Notes: a model not told the origin generated them from the letters alone. A stretch of DNA of 64,000 nt from Gonapodya sp. JEL0774 (GCA_027604505.1 JADIIX010000003.1:62001-126000); one strand, 5' to 3'. Numbered from the stretch's first letter, positions 46,801-58,121 are shown. Program-made: numbers and translations.

Positions 46801-49599
46801 CAGTGATGCGTACAAGACTTGCAACGTTGCGGGTGCCACTCCTGGCAGTCTGCTCATCGACGGCAGTGACTACGTTTACCAAGCTTTCGGATTCACGGCA
46901 TATTCTTCAACCGTTTGGTGGAACTTCGGGGCTGTTGCTGGGCTCTTCGTCATTTCGATTCTGATGGCCGTGAGAGAAAGCCTTTTAGAAAAGTTTTTTT
47001 CTTGCATTCTAAAGTATGAACTTTCCATAGGTTGTTGTCTCGGAGATCGCTGAGTTTGGGGCCAGCGGAATCAACAGCATGATTTACAAGAAAGGCAAAT
47101 TGCCCCGTCACCTCGAGAAAGCTGACGACACCTCGGTGGAGATCAACGAAAACGCAGTTACTCGCGTCGCTTCTCTTGAGATGAGCAATAGCCTCAACTT
47201 AACCTGGCGAGGGCTGAGCTATTGGATCACTCTTCCAACCGGAGAGCGTCAACTCTTGACAAACATCTCCGGTGCTGCCCGCCCCGGTCGAATGCTCGCC
47301 CTCATGGGATTTACGGGCGCCGGTAAAACTACCCTTCAAGATGTGCTTACTCGGCGAAAGACAGACGGACGGATCGAAGGGTCCGTGTATGTTGGTTCTC
47401 TGCCACAAACCTCTGGATTCAAGCGAATCATGGGATACGCAGAACGTGAGTCTCAAATTCTGGCCTTTCGTGAATGAGTGTTGTGCTCTTTGTGATTCCG
47501 TCACTCCTATTCAGAAATGGACGTTCACACTCCGACAAGCACGATTCGCGAAGCGTTGCGATTCTCCGCTTACCTTCGTCAACCCCCGGAAGTTTCTGTC
47601 GAGGAAAAGAACCGATTTGTTGAAGAGGTAACTTTTGTTATTATCACTGATTGCACTTTCCGAATATGACGATCGTTTTATCTTAGATCATCGAACTAAT
47701 GGGCTTGACCGATATCGCAGATGCTCTGGTCGGCAAGCTGGAGACAGGGGTGGGCATCAATCTCACCGATCGTAAGCGTCTCACAATTGCAATAGAGCTT
47801 TGTGCTCGCCCCGAGTTCCTCGTACTTGATGAGGTGTGTTTCGCCTCTGGCTATATTGTCGATTCAATTCTCTTAGTGTATTTCCTTGGCAGCCGACGTC
47901 TGGCCTCGACTCCTTCGCAGCTTTCCAGATTGTTAAGCTTCTGAAGAAACTCGTGAGCTTCTATTACCTGTAAAACTACTTGCGATACTCTGACATGTGC
48001 TTGTTTAAACACAGGCCGAGAAGGGGCAGGTGGTTCTTTGCACGATTCACCAACCTTCCGCGATCCTCTTCGAGCACTTTGATGATCTTTTGATGCTTGG
48101 TCCTGGTGGTAAAACTCTTTACTATGGAGAGATCGGGCCGAGTTCCAAAATTGTCACGAGCTATTTTGAAAAGCGCGGCGCAGCACCCTATGACCCGAAC
48201 GAGAATCCCGCCGAGTACGTTATGGATGCCGGTAATGGTTTGAGGAATGACGACATCGAAGCCTCAGTCGATTGGGTTGCGCTCTGGAAGGAATCTGAGG
48301 AAGCCAATGCTCTGGAAGCTATGATAGATAGACTTCGCAACATCCCAGTGGACGATGGGGCTCAGGAGTTGCAGAAGAAAGAGTACAGTCTAAACACACT
48401 ACAAGTGAGATGATCATCCGTTTTCTCCTCTTCCTGTTAGTTACGTACTCATCATTCAAAAACTTCCAACTCTTAGCAAATTCCAATTGTCTTGGAGCGA
48501 ATGATGTTGGCATACTATCGCAACCCCGACTACACTTTCGGCAGGGTGACAGTCGCTCTGATCAACACACTTATATTGAGTTTCTCGTACTACCAAGTCA
48601 GTCACGATGCAGGGGGAGTATCCAACCGCATCTACGCAATCTTCAATGCAGCCACGTCTGCTGTTGCCACGATTATGGTGAGCAGCTCCGATGTACATTC
48701 AGGATGCGATCTTGCTTACCCCCCGCGCCGTAGATATCACTACCTCACTTCCTTGAGCTGAAGAAGTACTTTAAGCGTGAAAACGCTCAGGGTTTCTATA
48801 ATTGGTTTTCCTTTTGCACCGCTATTACAATCGCTGAAGTGGGTATTGACTCGCTAAAATTGATTTGATGAACTTCACTCATTGGCCTCCAACATTTAGA
48901 TTCCGTACACAATTATCCAGTCCACTGTATACTTCGTGATCTTCTATTATGTCATTGGCCTGTCCAAGTCATTAGCAGACGGTGCGGTCTTCTGGGCATT
49001 CTTCACTCTCCTCCAATTCTTCGCCGTGTCGATCGGCCAGTGGATGTCGGCTTTGTTACCCAACCTTCCCTTGGTCACTGTCCTGGCATCTCTTATTACG
49101 ACAGTTTTCCCAGGATTTGCGGGCGTTGGTACACCCATATCGCTCATCCCGAAATTCTGGTATTGGATGTATTACCTTGACCCTTATTGTGAGTTGGTAA
49201 TCGTTTGTAGAGTTGATCAGCATTTGGGATTAATCCGCGATCTCGTTTATTCTAGACTACTTTAGCGAGGCGACTTTGGAGACGGAAATGCACGGCCTGA
49301 ATATCCAATGCCAGGACTCCGAGTTCCTTCGTTTCGCACCCCCTCCCAACAACACCTGCGAATCGTACATGGCCCCTTACTTTGCCGCAGGAGGACCTGG
49401 TTACCTGCAAGACCCTACTTCTACCACCCTGTGTGGACTTTGCCAAAGCGCAAGCGGTGAAGCTACTCTGGCAAACCAGTTCTCATTTTCTCACGACAAC
49501 ATTTGGCGCAACTTTGGCATTCTCGTCGCAATGATCGTCATGAATCGGGTGTTGTTATACGTGTTTATGAGGAGGAACGCTATGGTGTCTGCCAAGTAA
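43882..49599 (+). CDS. PDR-type (ABCG) full-length ABC transporter
   Basis: 22 exons spanning 43882-49599 join to 4281 nt, 1426 aa, the normal size for fungal PDR pumps, with layout (NBD-TMD)x2. Exons are 43882-44014, 44096-44244, 44312-44578, 44665-44698, 44778-44999, 45061-45201, 45284-45546, 45620-45948, 46015-46123, 46199-46359, 46432-46505, 46567-46656, 46725-46969, 47031-47445, 47515-47627, 47687-47833, 47893-47952, 48015-48404, 48477-48677, 48734-48838, 48900-49188 and 49256-49599. NBD1 has a degenerate Walker A ([12 protein letters not shown]), an intact signature [13 protein letters not shown] and the Walker B region [13 protein letters not shown]2 has intact Walker A (GFTGAGKTT) and LVLDEPTSGLDS but a divergent C-loop ([11 protein letters not shown]). 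This asymmetry is typical of PDR proteins, which export hydrophobic drugs or lipids at the plasma membrane. Extracellular Cys-containing loops precede the last membrane helices. The substrate is unknown. Confidence 0.94.
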
Positions 49600-50085
49600 C
49601 CGCATTTAGTGAAGGGATAAGTGCACCTTGGGTCCCAAACTTCAGTTGCAATCTCGTTGGATATACGGCAAACTCGGTCGCAAACCACTGATAGATTAGA
49701 ATGGTCATATTTTCTCCGCATCGCATAAATTGAATACATAGATAGTCTCAGTGACGCTTTGCTGCCTGTGTGAATCAACGTGAAAGTTCTTGCAAGCACA
49801 TCCTTCGCTCTCGTTCATGCAATTATCACCCGCTACAAATGTGGATGAAAACCGTGTATAAAAGTGGTGGTGGCGTACGATCCCAGACTACTTCAACTCC
49901 AGTCGCCACAACTTCTACTATGTAACAATTGTAACCCCTCCAGGAGGATATCCACGATCTGAACCAGGGTATGAGGAGAAGTCTTCAAAGAGTACCCGCC
50001 TTAGAAGTTGTCACCCTCACCATCCAAAAACACGGCAAAACAGCAGGTCCCTCAAATAGGAGGTGAGACCTTCACTTATCGACAA
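49600..50085. other. Spacer including conserved U6 upstream block
   Basis: 3' flank of the ABC transporter. The last 55 bp (50031-50085) are identical to the sequence upstream of the second U6 copy and must contain its promoter elements; a CTCAAATAG stretch lies at about -36. Confidence 0.55.
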
Positions 50086-50190
50086 GTCTTCGGACCTCTG
50101 TCATCTAGAAAATTGGAAACGATACAGAGAAGATTAGCATGGCTCCCTGTGCAAGGATGACACGCAAGTTCTGAGATGGATCTCAAATTT
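50086..50190 (+). ncRNA. U6: U6 spliceosomal snRNA
   Basis: It begins with a short 5' stem-loop (GTCTTCGGAC), and contains the highly conserved block AATTGGAAACGATACAGAGA followed by AGATTAGCATGGC, and then AAGGATGACACGC, in the correct order and spacing. ACAGAGA is the 5'-splice-site-pairing box and AGATTAGC pairs with U4. One deviation from the common form is CTCCCTGTGCAAGG where many species read CCCCTGCGCAAGG. A T-run follows directly. The exact 5' end is inferred. Confidence 0.95.
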
Positions 50191-50197
50191 TTTTTTT
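50188..50197 (+). terminator. RNA polymerase III terminator of U6
   Basis: Ten consecutive T on the sense strand at the U6 3' end. Confidence 0.9.
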
Positions 50198-50470
50198 CTA
50201 TTCCCATAGTCTCTCTTCTCCCCGGGACTCAAGTCACTCTCCTACTCACTCTCCTGGTCACTCTCCCCGGGACTCATGTCGTCTCCTACGCTTAGAGTCA
50301 TCCATCTCAGGACTTGGGAGACTAACGTCACTGGAGTCTGGCTGAAATAGAGACGGACTTCAGTCACAGCGTACTACACAAGTCACTGTTGGGTGTCGAC
50401 AAGTCTGTTCAGTACTCCCGTTTCCCACCGCATGATGAACATATGTACATATCAACATATGATACACCTA
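50198..50470 (+). repeat. Left arm of a long inverted repeat
   Basis: This 273-bp segment occurs as its reverse complement at 52737-53013. By eye the two differ by one 4-bp insertion (GGCC) and one substitution. It starts with CTATTCCCATAG, exactly after the U6 T-run, and contains CACTCTCC repeats and the palindromic ATATGTACATAT. The arms enclose a short-chain dehydrogenase gene. No clear target-site duplication is visible at the outer ends. Confidence 0.97.
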
Positions 50471-50915
50471 TTGACATAACTCCCCGCAAATCAAGCCCGA
50501 GCCACGGTCTTGTCATTCTCGGTAACAGTCGGAGAAGGGGAGCATTGCTCACAACCATTGCTATTGTCAACGGCCTCACCGAGCTCATTTCACATGCGTA
50601 AGCCGTGCCGTGGCCCCGATCATCTCAAGCTGGCCAAAGAAGCACGTAAAATCCGCGAAACTCGAACGCAACACAGGTTGATCGAAGCATGCGAATGCGT
50701 ATAGCCGTACTTTTTACACAGAAAACATTTCAAATTGAGAGGCGGAGTCACGCGGAGCTTCATATCGAACTGTCCTGACCGTACCTGGCGCCACGTTTCT
50801 CATCAACGGAATAACGACCTTTACCCGTCTCTGCAATATATCAGCGCCTTCGATCTTGCATCATTTACCCTCTTGATCACTGAAAAGTATTGACTGCAAT
50901 TACATCACCGACACT

Positions 50916-51983
50916 ATGAAGTTCGAAGAGTTCAATCCTGCCCGCGACATGCCAAGTCTCTCGGGGAAATGCATTCTCATCACTGGAGGTGAACATTGAT
51001 GTTTCGCACTGGAAGGGTGGAGAGTTCTGTTACCTATTTAATATCTGCCTGTCGGAAAAACTTCCCGGCCGTATTACTCACTAGGCACTGCGGGACTCGG
51101 CAAAGACGTCGTTCTCGCGCTCGCCAAGATACAAAATCCTCCATCGAGAGTATACTTTACTGGCCGCGCTGTATCAACTGACAAGGCAGCTGCAGTCGAA
51201 ACAGAGTTCTTGGACGCCCTCCCACTTCAAGCCAAGTCCACCAGCAAGGCGGTCTTTGTGCCTTGCGATCTCGCATCGCTCGCAAATGTGAAACAAGCAG
51301 CTGGATTGCTCGTAACATATCTCCAAGAGAACGACCCCGCTGCCACACCTCCGCGCCTTGATGTTGTCATTTGCAATGCCGGGATCATGGCTGTCCCTCC
51401 ATCGGTCACCAAGGACGGCTTCGAGATTCAGTTCGGGACAAATTACATGGGTCACGCACTGCTCGTCAAGCTTCTCCTTTCAAACCTTGTTGCCGCCAAA
51501 GGTCGCATCGTCTCGGTAACGTCGCAGGGACAGGGGTTCGCTGACATCATTCCAGGCGGTATTGCGTTCTCCAGTCTCTTGTCGGAACAAACTGGATCTG
51601 GCTTTGGGTTCTTGGGGACCTGGAAGAAGTACGGTCAATCGAAGCTAGCCAATGTCCTTTTTGCACGTGAGATTGCCCGACGGTACCCCGACGTCACAGC
51701 CATCTCCATTCACCCTGGCGTAGTTAATACGGGTCTCGTTTCTACGCTTGGTTTCTGGAACAACCTGTTGGTGAAAGTAGGCGCTCGTTTCAATTCCCCC
51801 GAAGATGGCATCAAGAACCATCTGTGGGCCATTGGGTCGGAGAAGTCGGCTGTTAAAAACGGAGGTTACTATGAGCCCGTGGGAGAGCCTGGAAGGAAAA
51901 CGAGATACAATGAGGACAGTGAGCTGGCAGCAAAGTTGTGGGACTGGACGGAGAAGGAGCTGGGGAAGTGGACTACGACGTAA
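50916..51983 (+). CDS. Short-chain dehydrogenase/reductase (retinol-dehydrogenase-like SDR)
   Basis: Exons 50916-50988 and 51085-51983 join to 972 nt, 323 aa. The cofactor motif ILITGGTAGLGKDVVLAL (TGxxxGxG) is split by the intron. It is followed by FVPCDLASLANV, the ICNAGIM strand and the catalytic YGQSK (Y-x3-K), with a Ser in VSVTSQG, so the active site looks complete. The SDR is of the WW-domain oxidoreductase/retinol-dehydrogenase type; it uses NAD(P)(H), substrate unknown. It is the only gene inside the 2.8-kb segment bounded by the long inverted repeat, which suggests it could have been moved or duplicated as a unit. No transposase lies in the segment. Confidence 0.9.
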
Positions 51984-52736
51984 ACATTGCAGCAAGTGAC
52001 TACGTATCATTGCATTTGAGTTATTGTTCTCATTTTATATATAAGTGTCTGAGACCGTTGAATCCACAGACGCAGACACTATAGCCACAACCGACTTGTT
52101 CATTCTCGGGTAACATCTGCCGAACATGAATATCATAAGGCCCCTTGACGACTCTTTCTCCGAAGTTATTCTGTAAGTGAAAGCCACGTTCTATGCGTGC
52201 CGGATGACCTCCAATGTAGGTGCACGAGGTGCACTGTGTTCGGTTCCATGATCCAATATTGTGGAATCGATGGAACCACCTTCACTAAAACTTCCAAGCT
52301 CGCAGAGCAAATGGAAATCATGACGCTGTGGTAGTTACGCAATGGTGTGGTGAATGTATAATGTGTGCATGCCTGATGAGTGGAACTCATCGTTCAAATG
52401 CTGTAAGGTACCCTGTACGTGCAAATGATCACTCCCACTCCACCAAAATTCCAAATGTGCATGTAAATATTTGATTCTGTGAAACAGCTACTCCAGAGCG
52501 GTACTCTTAGTGTCTTTGACAATACTTCCTTTCGCGCAGCCTTCAAAGCTGCTATATCGCCTCGCCCTTTTCTACAGTAACGCTAAATATAATATCTGTG
52601 GGTGTGGCGTGTTTTTGGTATATGGTGATATGATATAGTACGGCAGATTCACAAAAACCGTTCCCAAACCTCTGGATCAACTGCCACGCATGAATCACCA
52701 CCCATCGGCTCAACAATACGTTTATTTCGTAATGTC
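51984..52736. other. SDR 3' flank inside the inverted-repeat segment
   Basis: AT-rich 750 bp between the SDR stop and the right repeat arm. No gene was seen. Confidence 0.5.
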
Positions 52737-53013
52737 TAGGTGTATCATATGTTGATATGTACATATGTTCATCATGCGGTGGGAGACGGGAGTACTGAAC
52801 AGACTTGTCGACACCCAACAGTGACTTGTGTAGTACGCTGTGACTGAAGTCCGTCTCTATTTCAGCCAGACTCCAGTGACGTTAGTCTCCCAAGTCCTGA
52901 GATGGATGACTCTAAGCGTAGGAGACGACATGAGTCCCGGGGAGAGTGACCAGGAGAGTGAGTAGGAGAGTGACTTGAGTCCCGGCCGGGGAGAAGAGAG
53001 ACTATGGGAATAG
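52737..53013 (-). repeat. Right arm of the long inverted repeat
   Basis: Reverse complement of 50198-50470 with a 4-bp insertion (CCCGGCCGGGG versus CCCCGGG). The high identity implies a recent origin or gene conversion. Confidence 0.97.
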
Positions 53014-53594
53014 GAGAAGGCACCCTCAGACCCTGAGGCTCCTGCGGCACACCTGTGGGATGTCGTCAATATGTGGTACGATCACCACAACACCCCACAC
53101 GGACATCCCCGTCAGGCTGATGTTACAATGACACGAGGAGAAAAAAAATTACGAAGCGGTTGATTTGGAGGCATTGTGTGCCAACGTCGACTTGAATCTC
53201 GGCCTGCCTTCTGTTGCTGGCCTCAAGCAGTGGTAGGGGACGGCTTTTCTCGTCGTCGGCGATGGCTGGACAGCAAGCCCGTGGATGGATTATTGATTCC
53301 GGCGGTTGGTCCAATGTTCGGACCACTTGCTCATCTGAAGGGCAATAACCTAAAGGTGGTATACGTATATGTTATACAGGGCATTGCTGTACATCAATTT
53401 AAAAACTTAGGGCACGAAAGAAACCCTGAAGAGTCGGAGCACTCCTTGGGAATGGGGTGGTGCCTGATCAGGCAATCTGGCGGCGGATTCAGTTTGAACC
53501 TTCTTAGGGAACATTCCTGTTTCCCTACTGAAAATCGGCGTCAATACGAATGGAAGAAACACAACAATCTCACCCGAAATTGAGAAAGGAATGC
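53014..53594. other. Spacer upstream of the recombinase-like genes
   Basis: Between the right repeat arm and the start of part A. No gene was seen; presumed promoter. Confidence 0.4.
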
Positions 53595-55455
53595 ATGACT
53601 CTCGAGCAAGTGAGACCTTCCATCTTGCTTCACGAGGAGGTTTGCGACGACTCCCCTCACTCCAAATCAACGTGATTCGTCACCTGTTTCGTTTCAAAAG
53701 CTCCCTCTCCTCCTCATATCCGATATTCAGAACCATCTGAAGACCGGGCCTCTCTCTCACGTGTTCCGGGACATTACCTTTGCTCCATCTCAAGAAGTCC
53801 ACATTCCAGGCACCTGGGCAAATTTACACACGAACGAGACTCTTGATGCAGAAAACCTCGACACTGCACTTATCCCCCAGGTTTCAGTGAAACTGTCGGA
53901 GGGGCTTGTGGAGTTTCCCTTACCGAATGCCTACTTCTCATCGCTCGAGTATTGGCATGCGAACCGCCTGGACCGCACAGCAGGGTCTGAAGTCCTCCGG
54001 CACTCCAAAAGTACGCAGGGTGGAGCAGCGAACTTCCTCTTTACTTCAAAGCAGTGGATTCGTCTTCACTTGCACTCCCCAACCATTCCTGACCACCATG
54101 CTCCAACTCTGCCAGCATCTCTCTTCTCCACCCTGACCAATAATTCTTCATCTGCTCTTGCCATGGAACCTAGGCGGAAATCGGGTGCTTTTGCGCAGGG
54201 TGTGGCGCGGCGTGTTGCAGGTGACCTACCGGAACAGGATCGGGATGACTACTGGAGGAAACTCTATTTGGCATGGTGGCTCCTGCTGAATTTGAGGCTC
54301 AACGCAACAGATTTGAGTGGTATTGTGGACGTGGCTCCAACAGCGCAAGGCTGGGTCAGTTTTCCAAAGCACAGGAAATCCTTTGTCGACAGTCTCACCA
54401 AGATACTGCGGGACCAAAATTGTGCTCAGCTCGCTCTGTATGTTGGCCAAAGTCTACGAGAACTGAATGACAAGCTAAAACTGTCAAAGCTGGCTACACT
54501 CTGTCAACGGTTCGAAGTTGCCCATGGTATTTTTATAGCCCGAACATTCGGCAGGTGGAGATCAGGGGTACTCGTCAGACTCTCCAAACCACCACATAGG
54601 CAGTTCCAATCTGTCATGTTGCTGGATATTCTTGGAGTGTGGAGTGTTGGCCTCTTGCTGAAACACCACGATGCTGGTGCCGTGGTCGTTGTTGGTGGGG
54701 ATGTTCGAACCCTGGAATCAGAGGCAGCACTCGCAACCATCAGCAATCAACTTGGAGACGCAGTGAATGTGGTCTGCCACACCGTGGTTGATCTTTTTGA
54801 GCCCCCTTTCAATCCGGACGGCAGCGTTCGTGCTCAGACAATTGATTTGCTCAACAACTTGATCCGTCGAAAACTACTTGGCCAAGAGCGGCAACCAATA
54901 AAGGACAGCTTCAGCGCTATTAGCTGCTGGGAGGAATCCGAACCCGATGTTGTCTTCCCGCTGATTGTTATTGTGATGCGTGTGTCAGACTTTTGGCAAG
55001 CCGTCCGAAACGGAGCGCTTCTGGAGCAGCAGTTGGTTGGACTGTTCTTCGGGATCCTCAATGGACAGTGGGATGAACTGGCGCAAGTGGAAGTTGACGA
55101 TGACTTTGTTCTCGGTGACAACGGAGACAACTTTGATGGTGCATTCGACGCATCGGAAGTGGAGTCAGCGGCGCAAGCAAAACCCACCGGGAAAACCAGT
55201 GCTCGCATTTTCTCGCCAAAAGTCAAGATTATCCTGGAATTTGCGTCGTCAAATGTGCATCCCCTGAAAAGTCGCACGTTCTTGTCGTCCTGTCTCAACA
55301 ACATAGCCGATTCGACTGGTGGAATCCTCGCGACCATTCACCCAGATCGGTTGACTCGCAGACCAAATGAAGTACGCGAGGTACTTTCCGCTTTGCGTGC
55401 TAAAGGCCTCACATGGGAACTTCTGCATCGAAACGGAACGAGATGGTCAAAGTAG
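53595..55455 (+). CDS. Serine-recombinase-like protein, part A (two resolvase-type modules)
   Basis: Exons 53595-53609 and 53731-55455 join to 1740 nt, 579 aa; exon 1 encodes only MTLEQ. The N-terminal 230 residues match nothing I know. Module 1 (about 236-345) has ALYVGQSLRELN where resolvases have Y-x-R-x-S, then VVVVGGDVRTLES where they have the D-R-x-x-R helix, so its key arginines are lost. Module 2 (about 412-560) has VIVMRVSDFWQ with Arg422 and candidate nucleophile Ser424, then LLEQQLVG, Arg520 in LKSRTFL, and ATIHPDRLTRR (Asp544, Arg545, Arg548). These match the catalytic arginines and Asp of serine recombinases. An acidic insert of about 60 residues interrupts module 2. The frame stops at 55455 and overlaps the next one. 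The module assignment rests on motif order only. It could be a transposon gene or a domesticated one. Confidence 0.55.
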
Positions 55456-57066
55456 TTGAGGAGAAGGTGATGAAGCAAGTGGAGCAGGGCCGAGCTCTCG
55501 CCCAGCAACAAGCGTTTTACACCAGGTCACAGATGTTCCAGCGCCGAGTCTTGGCTTCACTCCTTTCTTTCACTTGCACTTCCACCTCACACAGTTCGCT
55601 CTTGGAAGTACAAGCGGGATTCCGTCGTGTGGAGTTTCCGATAAAAGGAATTGCGCGAACAAGCCCTGTGGCGTGGTGAGTTGCTCCTTTGCATAATCTT
55701 GCTTCTTTGTATGGGGGGAAATGGCCTACGGGCGGTGGGACTCATTTGGGTAGATTCGAGATTTCGATCGACTTTTAGCAACACCGGTGATTTCTTCATT
55801 TCTAGGGGAGCACGGGAACCATCTGAGCTATCGATTACCACTCAAACTTCCTTCTTGAAATCCATCGTGGGACAGGAACAACTCCATGTCGTTCCTTTGG
55901 AGGCCGTGACTGCCTCCGAAGCAGACGGTGGCCGTGTGCTTGAATTCATTCAGTCTTGCGAGAGGAATGCTATCGTCGTTGCAGTCTCGTTGGATCGTAT
56001 TAGTCGTTCAACATCGGGCCTCCAAAGTATCCTGGAACTGTGCTCAGCGAAAAGCATCCGGATCATTGTCCTCCTTTGGCACCTCGAGTCGTTTCTCCAG
56101 CTGAGGGGCTCTCTCTCTTCTTGTGCTCCACGTGACATAGCTGGATGGCGAACAGAATTTGCTCGCACGGTGCTTGGACTCCAATTCTCCTGGGATCCAG
56201 ATGTTGCGCTGGCTCACCTCCCTGAACTTGAGTTCTGCGCATCCAGTTCTTACACCATGCCGCTTTGCTTTCCAGGCGACCTTGTACACCTCGGAATAGG
56301 TAACGCAGCGATGAGGATGGAGCTTCAGTTCGGTGAAGATTTTGCCAAAAGTGGAGCACGAAGAGGAAGGGAGGCTGCAAGGTTTGAGCGTCCGGTGGAA
56401 CAAGATATCTTGAGGCTCGAGATGAAAACAGACGTAAGGAACGGTCTCTTGACACCCCGAGCCCAGGATGCCGTTGGCAATGTTGCGCAAAAATTTTTCC
56501 CGGGAGCGTCCATCGAAGTTTTGTCGAGCTCAAACCCCATTGACTGCTTCTGTGTCCATCTCCCTCCTGGAACTCCCCACGCCAGTGACTGCCAGTGCCC
56601 CTGTCGCGGATGTCAGAGACTTCGACCGTGTATTTCACCTGATTGTTGTGCTGACAGAGAGCTCACACCCTGCACATGCTCTTTGCTGTGTTCTTGCACC
56701 TGTTTGTCGTGTCACAGGGTTTCTGTTGAGGCCGAGTTGCAGTCCGATCCAGACATTTCAACAAGCGACGGTGTGGTCGTGTCAGGAACAGAGGAGAGCA
56801 GGAAGCGGGAAGTGGAGCAAGCTCAGGAAGGGGACTCGGAAGACGCGGATGACGGTTCTGCTGTACCTTGTATTACGCTGTGTGGACGGAATCGGTCGGC
56901 AAAGACAAAGTGGTGCTCCAAAGAATGCTATGTTGATTACAGCAGGAACAACGGGCACGTCGTACGCACCTGTGACTTTTCCGGCTGCACAAACATATGT
57001 CCACCCGGTGCAGGTTTGAAATGCGAGAGTCACGTGTGGCGATGTGCAAAATTGGGGAAGCGTTGA
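55413..57066 (+). CDS. Serine-recombinase-like protein, part B (third module plus Cys-rich tail)
   Basis: Exons 55413-55675 and 55806-57066 join to 1524 nt, 507 aa; the intron is GTGAGT..TTTCTAG. The start overlaps part A by 43 bp in the -1 frame. The first residues (EMVKVVEEKVMKQVEQGRAL) look like the long helix that follows a resolvase catalytic domain, so parts A and B may be one gene interrupted by a frameshift. Module 3 has GIARTSP (Arg82, Ser84), SELSITTQTSFL, Arg131 in GGRVLEF, and VAVSLDRISRS (Asp151, Arg152, Arg155), a complete set of resolvase hallmarks. Two Cys clusters follow: about 334-393 (DCQCPCRGC, CTCSLLCSCTC) and about 445-507 (CGRNR, KWCSKEC, CDFSGCTNIC), probably zinc-binding. 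The role is unknown; DNA recombination is the inference. Confidence 0.55.
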
Positions 57067-58121
57067 CCCAGGCTGGGTGTACGATTGGAGGGAAGTATGT
57101 TAATGGGTGTTTTGAATAGGCGTTATGATCCGGACGTGTGACTTGTAGTGCGAGTAGAATGAACAGACTTGTTGACACAACGGTACCGTCCAACATCTCG
57201 AGAACCACCAGCTCCCGAGTTACGACAGCTTACGCCGCACCTCTCATAGTTGGTGGTTCTGTTGCGAGGGTAGGCGTATACAGAGCGGGTCCAGTACCCT
57301 AGAGAGTCCCCGGCACGGGTTTGTCCGACCTCATTCTCTCACCTTCCCCGAGGCACGTTGACTCCACAGTATCCACCGACCACGTAGAGCACCTTTTCAT
57401 TGTGTTTGATGTTTTCGATTCGAGTCGGATGTTGGAGCAGCTCGCAGTGGGCGAGAAAGGTGGTGCGAGAGGAAAGAAGGTCAGCAACCGCGAGACCGAG
57501 AGCGAATGTTGATTCGGCCATGAAAGCAGTTGCGGCGCCATCACACACTCTGGGCGAAGCTATAATCACAGTTTCTGATTGGACGGAGACGAAAGATTGG
57601 ACGGAGGCGACAGATTGGACGGAGATGAAAAATTGGACGGAGACGGAAGATTGTACGGAGAACTGCGTCCAGTACATGACATTGAACGATCATTGCAGCC
57701 GACGCGCTAACCTTTACCCAGAGCTGATTCGATCAGCTATCCTCCTTTTTTCCATCGTTCACATATCATCATCCCGTTTGAGACCCACGACAGGGGTCGT
57801 CGCCGCTATGGCTGTCCGGTTCTCTCAGTCCAGTGACAGGTAGGTGTCTGATATCCAACCACACCAGAAGGCCACTCCCGTCCATCAAGTATCCAGTCCA
57901 TCTTTTTTATTGATTTTGCCGTGCTCGGGTAGTGAGAACGGGGGTAGGTGATGAGTGAATGCGGATCGTTGCTTGGGCGTTGGACCCACATATGTACAGC
58001 ACAAGTTCTTTTTTCCCCTGCCGACTGGACTGACACGCACAGCAACACTGAATGGAATGCTCATCAGAATCTGTGGAGAGCGAGGATCGAACCACCCATC
58101 TTCCTTGCCCCGGGCTAAGAC

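Noticed and set aside
50389-50601. Small ORFs beginning MGVDKSVQYSR in both repeat arms
   Set aside because: They are the same DNA in the two inverted arms and end differently outside the repeat; no sign of coding selection.
58080-58107. tRNA-like T-arm (GGTTCGATCC on the minus strand) beside the second U6
   Set aside because: The upstream part that should hold the D and anticodon arms falls in the T26 run and U6, and the stem bases do not pair. At most a truncated fragment.
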